NCBI GenBank assembly: GCA_964645935.1
Contig: CAZYAK010000028.1
Span: 1 to 16,297 of the forward strand
Length of the DNA stretch: 16,297 nt
Reading direction: 5' to 3'
From: CAZYAK01 sp964645935
GTDB taxonomy: Bacteria > Patescibacteriota > Gracilibacteria > Peribacterales > Peribacteraceae
Position 1 is the first letter of the stretch, and each line of letters opens with the position of its first letter. Of this stretch, positions 13,497-16,297 are shown piece after piece. The notes under the pieces are model-generated. The model saw only the letters and a list, made by a program, of their open reading frames with translations. It searched no databases and was not told the origin of the DNA. The position numbers and the translations under genes are program-made.

Positions 13497-14750
13497 ATGT
13501 CCGCCATCAAAGACCCCTCCCTCGCCGCCCAGGGCCGTCTCAACCTGGAGATCGCCGAAAAGCGCATGGGCGCCCTCCTGCGCGTGCGCGACCGCTTCGC
13601 CAAGGAGAAGCCGTTCAAGGGCCTCACCATCGGCATGGCGCTCCACGTGACCAAGGAGACGGGCATCCTGGTCCGCACGCTCACCGCGGGCGGCGCCAAG
13701 GTGGCCATCACGGGCTGCAACCCGCTGAGCACGCAAGACGACATCGCCGCCGCACTCGCGGAGGAGAAGGACGTTCAGGTGTGGGCTTACAAGGGGGAGA
13801 GCAAGGAAGACTACTACACGTACCTCCAGGAGGTGATCGCCACCCGGCCCGACATCACCATCGATGATGGATGCGACCTGGTTTCGGAGATCCACAAGAA
13901 GCATCCGGAGCTGCTCAAGTCCCTCATCGGCGGATGCGAGGAGACCACCACCGGCATCATCCGCCTGGTGAGCATGCACCGTGACAACGCGCTCAAGATC
14001 CCGATGATCGCGGTCAACGACAACAAGACCAAGCACCTCATGGACAACTACTACGGCACGGGCCAGTCCACGTTTGATGGCATCCTCCGCAGCACCAACG
14101 TGCTCGTGGCGGGCAAGACCGTGGTGGTGGCCGGCTACGGCAGCTGCGGTAAGGGCGTGGCCATGCGCGCGCAGGGCATGGGTGCCCAGGTCATCGTGAC
14201 GGAGGTAGACAACTTCGCCGCGCTGCAGGCGGTCATGGATGGCCACCGCGTGATGCCGATGAGCGAGGCCGCCGCGGTCGGCGACATCTTCATCACCGTC
14301 ACCGGCAACCTGCACGTCATCCGCATGGAACACGTGGAGAAGATGAAGGACGCTGCGGTCCTGGCGAACTCCGGACACTTCGACTGCGAGATCGACCTGG
14401 CGTCCATTGAGAAGGGGAGCAAGTCCAAGCGCCGTGTACGTCACTACCTCGACGAGTACGCTCAGAAGGACGGCCGCGTGATCTACGTGGCCGGCGAGGG
14501 CCGTCTGGTGAACTTGGCGTCCGCGGAAGGCCACCCCTCTGAGGTGATGAGCCTGAGCTTCTGCGGCCAGGCGCTGGCGTGCGAGTATCTCGTGAAGCAC
14601 AAGGGCAAGCTCCAGGCTGGCGTCATCACACTCCCGCCCGAGATCGACGACACCATCTCCGGCTACCAGCTGGAGGCCATGATGGTGAAGCTGGATGAGC
14701 TGACGGTCGAGCAGCGGGAGTACCTGGCGAGCTGGGAGGAGGGGACCTAA
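13497..14750 (+). CDS. ahcY: adenosylhomocysteinase (S-adenosyl-L-homocysteine hydrolase)
   Basis: The 417-residue cytosolic enzyme splits S-adenosylhomocysteine into adenosine and homocysteine using tightly bound NAD. Visible family marks: His50 in MALHVTKET, TAGGAKVAITGCNPLSTQDDIAAAL (63-87), Asp123/Asp124 in TIDDGCDL, EETTTGIIRL (148-157), Lys179 and Asp183-Asn184 in NDNKTKHLMDN, the NAD loop GYGSCGKG (213-220), NSGHFDCEID (291-300) and GHPSEVMSLSF (345-355). It lacks the long C-terminal KxxxxRY tail of many eukaryotic and bacterial forms and ends like the shorter archaeal/Thermotoga type. The NAD loop has SC where most bacterial enzymes have DV. The gene follows the adenosine-kinase-like gene, which would remove one product. 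The start is placed at the first ATG matching family length; longer in-frame starts cover the repeat tract. Confidence 0.96.
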   Translation: MSAIKDPSLAAQGRLNLEIAEKRMGALLRVRDRFAKEKPFKGLTIGMALHVTKETGILVRTLTAGGAKVAITGCNPLSTQDDIAAALAEEKDVQVWAYKGESKEDYYTYLQEVIATRPDITIDDGCDLVSEIHKKHPELLKSLIGGCEETTTGIIRLVSMHRDNALKIPMIAVNDNKTKHLMDNYYGTGQSTFDGILRSTNVLVAGKTVVVAGYGSCGKGVAMRAQGMGAQVIVTEVDNFAALQAVMDGHRVMPMSEAAAVGDIFITVTGNLHVIRMEHVEKMKDAAVLANSGHFDCEIDLASIEKGSKSKRRVRHYLDEYAQKDGRVIYVAGEGRLVNLASAEGHPSEVMSLSFCGQALACEYLVKHKGKLQAGVITLPPEIDDTISGYQLEAMMVKLDELTVEQREYLASWEEGT

Positions 14751-14767
14751 GGGGGGCTTTACGAAAG

Positions 14768-14854
14768 CATGTCACCCTGAGCTCGTCGAAGGGCGACATG
14801 CGGTCCCGGAGGAAGTACCACCAGGGCGTCATGGTTCGACGGGCTCACCATGAC
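14768..14854. repeat. pair of REP-like hairpins with complementary loops
   Basis: Hairpin 1 has arms CATGTCACCC (14768-14777) and GGGCGACATG (14791-14800) around the core TGAGCTCGTCGAA. Hairpin 2 has perfect arms GTCATGG (14828-14834) and CCATGAC (14848-14854) around TTCGACGGGCTCA, which is the reverse complement of the first core except at one base. The core is kept while the arms differ, each arm pair matching itself. Short intergenic repeats with a TTCGACnnGCTCA core and palindromic arms are common in many bacterial genomes and often produce spurious SNHD-type reading frames, as here. The pair lies between convergent genes and may end transcription of ahcY. Confidence 0.8.
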
Positions 14855-14868
14855 AGATGTTTGCGCAC

Positions 14869-15360
14869 TCACGCCACCGGCGCCACCTCGGGCATCCGCA
14901 TGCGCGCCAGCGAGAGCAGCTGCCCCCACGCGTGCTCGCTTCCGAGCAGCGGGGTGACGGTCTCGGCGATCTCGTCCTCCGGGAGGACGGCGAGCGCCGC
15001 GATCACGGCGGAGGTGAGGGCCATGTGCGCGTGTTGCGCGGGGAGGTTGATGCCGGCACGCACGGGCGTGCGGCAGGCCTCCTGCCAAGCGGTATAGGCG
15101 TCCCGGATGGCTTCCAGTGCCTCGCCCCTGGCGTCGCGCTCGGGGGCGGAGGGATGCTGCAGCGCGGCGGAGAGGTTCTGGCGGACAGCGTCTTCCAGCA
15201 CTCGCAACGGTGCGGGACGGTCGGCGTCCTCGGCGGGAGCGGAAGAGGGCTCTAGAACGCGAGCCACGCGCGTGCGGACAGCGGAGGTATCCGGGCGGCG
15301 GACGACGGCGATGAAACTCGGGCGCTCGAGTGGGCGGAGGGAGGAGAAGCGGGGGGACAT
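14869..15360 (-). CDS. hypothetical protein, unknown function
   Basis: The 163-residue product has a basic Pro/Arg/Ser-containing N-terminal part (MSPRFSSLRPLERPSF), an acidic linker with several alanines and prolines, and a helical C-terminal half (LEDAVRQNLSAALQ, ALEAIRDAYTAWQEA, ALTSAVIAALAVLPEDEIAETVTPLLGSEHAWGQLLSLARMRM). There is no membrane helix and no motif that I recognise. This frame is favoured over the overlapping minus-strand frame at 14759-15418, whose Arg/Pro-rich composition is typical of an antisense or shifted shadow. The ATG at 15360 is the only good start; a GTG 27 nt upstream is an alternative. The gene is divergent from the ACT-domain gene, with a C-rich leader and no Shine-Dalgarno site. 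Confidence 0.6.
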   Translation of the reverse strand: MSPRFSSLRPLERPSFIAVVRRPDTSAVRTRVARVLEPSSAPAEDADRPAPLRVLEDAVRQNLSAALQHPSAPERDARGEALEAIRDAYTAWQEACRTPVRAGINLPAQHAHMALTSAVIAALAVLPEDEIAETVTPLLGSEHAWGQLLSLARMRMPEVAPVA

Positions 15361-15432
15361 GGGGGACGGGGGGGAGAAAGCCCGCACGTTGTACGTCCTC
15401 TGGGCCAAAGGGATCCATTTTTGCGATGAATT

Positions 15433-15461
15433 TTTAGAAATTCTGATATTTCTGTTATATT
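15433..15461 (+). promoter_or_regulatory. extended -10 leaderless promoter of the ACT-domain gene
   Basis: TTTAGA (15433-15438) and TATATT (15456-15461) are exactly 17 nt apart. TGT precedes the -10, giving a perfect TGn extension. TATATT ends 8 nt before the ATG at 15470. The surrounding 50 nt are AT-rich in a GC-rich window. This is the best promoter match in the window. Confidence 0.65.
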
Positions 15462-15469
15462 CCTGACAT

Positions 15470-16297
15470 ATGCTCAAGCTCTCCGCGGTCCTCCCCGAGC
15501 TCGTCGCCGGCGATCCCTTCCTGCAGTACGGGCTCCAGTATGGCCTCTTCAATCTCTCCAGGCTCGCCGAGCATCTCAGGCCTGTTGCCGAGGTGCGCGC
15601 CAAGAAGCCCGTGAGCGCCTCCTCGCTTCTCATGGCGCTCTCGCGCTACCAACGGAGCCTCAAGAAGATCGCCGCGACGCCGGGGCGCTTTCGCATCGAG
15701 CGCATTGCCGTGCACACGGGGCTCGGCACCTTCACCTTCGAGAAGACCGCCGAGACCCTCGCCAAGGTGCACCAGCTCCACACGCGCGTGCTCAAGAAAG
15801 GCGGGTACATGACGATGAGCGAGAGCACCGCGGAGGTGACGTGCATTGTGGACCGGGAGGAAGCGCCGCTCATCCGGGAGCTGCTGGGGCGCCGCGCGCG
15901 CTTTACCAACACCGCCGTCTCCGCACTCTCCATCCGGTTCCCTCCGGCGTACGCGGAAGTGCCAGGGTTCCTGTGCGTCCTGCTCCAGCAGGTGATGCTG
16001 CAGGGGATCAACATCGTGGAGGTGGCCAGCACCTTCACGGAGTTCGTGCTCTACATTGATGAATCCAACACGCGCCTAGCCTTCGATACCCTCTACGCGC
16101 TCTTCGAGGTGAAGTCGATGGCGGAGGCGATCGAATGGACCCCTGTCTGGTCGCTGACTGCCGGAGAGGCCCGCTTCCTGCCCACGGCCTTCTGTTACTA
16201 CAACTACCAGGACCCCGAAGCCGAGGACTGCGGTTTCTGCTATGCCGATTCCAACGGCAACGCCGCGGGCGCGTGTCCTGAAGCCGAGGCAGGCCGT
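15470..16297 (+). CDS. ACT-domain protein with N-terminal helical domain (partial, runs off the right edge)
   Basis: The frame is open for 276 codons to the window end without a stop. The N-terminal 65 residues (LPELVAGDPFLQYGL.., NLSRLAEHLRP.., VSASSLLMALSRYQR) resemble a small helical module found before ACT domains in archaeal and bacterial proteins of unknown role. Residues about 75-140 may form one degenerate ACT-like unit. Residues about 150-212 are a clear aspartokinase-type ACT domain: ALSIRFPP, VPGFLCVLLQQVMLQGINIVEVASTFTEFVLYIDE, then a helix. ACT domains usually bind amino acids and give allosteric control. No kinase or other catalytic domain is seen so far, so a ligand-sensing regulator is likely. 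After residue 240 the sequence becomes odd: CYYNYQDPEAEDCGFCY..ACPEAEAG, with four cysteines and a repeated EAE motif. A strong promoter ends 8 nt before the ATG. Confidence 0.75.
   Translation, partial: MLKLSAVLPELVAGDPFLQYGLQYGLFNLSRLAEHLRPVAEVRAKKPVSASSLLMALSRYQRSLKKIAATPGRFRIERIAVHTGLGTFTFEKTAETLAKVHQLHTRVLKKGGYMTMSESTAEVTCIVDREEAPLIRELLGRRARFTNTAVSALSIRFPPAYAEVPGFLCVLLQQVMLQGINIVEVASTFTEFVLYIDESNTRLAFDTLYALFEVKSMAEAIEWTPVWSLTAGEARFLPTAFCYYNYQDPEAEDCGFCYADSNGNAAGACPEAEAGR

Noticed and set aside
13482..14600. A 372-codon open frame antisense to ahcY
   Set aside because: His/Leu/Val-rich shadow composition typical of antisense frames in GC-rich DNA; ahcY is certain.
14756..14768. Small hairpin GCTTT-ACG-AAAGC after ahcY as intrinsic terminator
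   Set aside because: The stem is short and AT-rich and no U-run follows; the REP-like hairpins just after it are better candidates for ending the transcript.
14759..15418. A 219-codon minus-strand frame starting MDPFGPEDV
   Set aside because: Arg/Pro/Ala-rich and runs through the REP-like hairpins; the shifted frame at 14869-15360 has more protein-like helices.

Overview
This is a GC-rich bacterial segment with tightly packed, mostly single or divergent genes. It holds 14 protein-coding genes that I can support, one of them running off the right edge. I see no rRNA, tRNA, CRISPR array, transposase or phage gene. The taxon cannot be fixed from sequence alone. The small hypothetical genes, the scarcity of Shine-Dalgarno sites and the ACT-domain protein at the right end would fit a GC-rich member of the candidate phyla radiation (Patescibacteria, for example the Peribacteria/Peregrinibacteria side), but this is only an inference.

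Layout. Positions 1-417 hold no convincing gene. Next come a UDP-galactopyranose-mutase-like FAD protein (418-2073, +), a SIMPL/DUF541 exported protein (2116-2844, -) and an extended-SDR nucleotide-sugar epimerase (2993-3913, -). After a striking inverted array of 9-nt repeats (3958-4072) there is an overlapping three-gene cassette: a dolichyl-phosphate-mannose-synthase-like GT2 fused to GtrA, a small anchored protein, and a GT39/ArnT-like membrane glycosyltransferase (4111-6679, +). A block of three small unknown genes on the minus strand follows (6751-8336). Then come a UDP-glucuronate 4-epimerase-like SDR (8511-9458, -), a small unknown gene (9612-9995, +), UDP-glucose 6-dehydrogenase (9999-11312, -), a protein with a phosphoribosyltransferase-like signature (11346-12374, -), an adenosine-kinase-like PfkB protein (12445-13395, +), adenosylhomocysteinase (13497-14750, +), a pair of REP-like hairpins (14768-14854), an unknown protein (14869-15360, -) and a partial ACT-domain protein (15470 onward, +).

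Two functional themes stand out. The first is cell-surface polysaccharide synthesis: UDP-glucose to UDP-glucuronate (Ugd), then probably UDP-galacturonate (epimerase), plus a second epimerase, a mutase-like flavoprotein, and a lipid-linked sugar system (GT2-GtrA with a GT39-type acceptor enzyme). The second is S-adenosylhomocysteine disposal: AhcY splits it to adenosine and homocysteine, and the adjacent PfkB kinase would convert adenosine to AMP. The divergent PRTase-like gene may belong to the same nucleotide-salvage theme.

The most general signal is regulatory. In eight genes a -10-like hexamer sits only 6-9 nt before the start codon, often with a -35-like hexamer exactly 17 nt further upstream and usually no Shine-Dalgarno site. 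This predicts widespread leaderless transcripts. The other strong non-coding signals are the 9-nt inverted arrays, a two-hairpin repeat whose loops are complementary to each other, and a shared leader element in front of two small membrane-protein genes.
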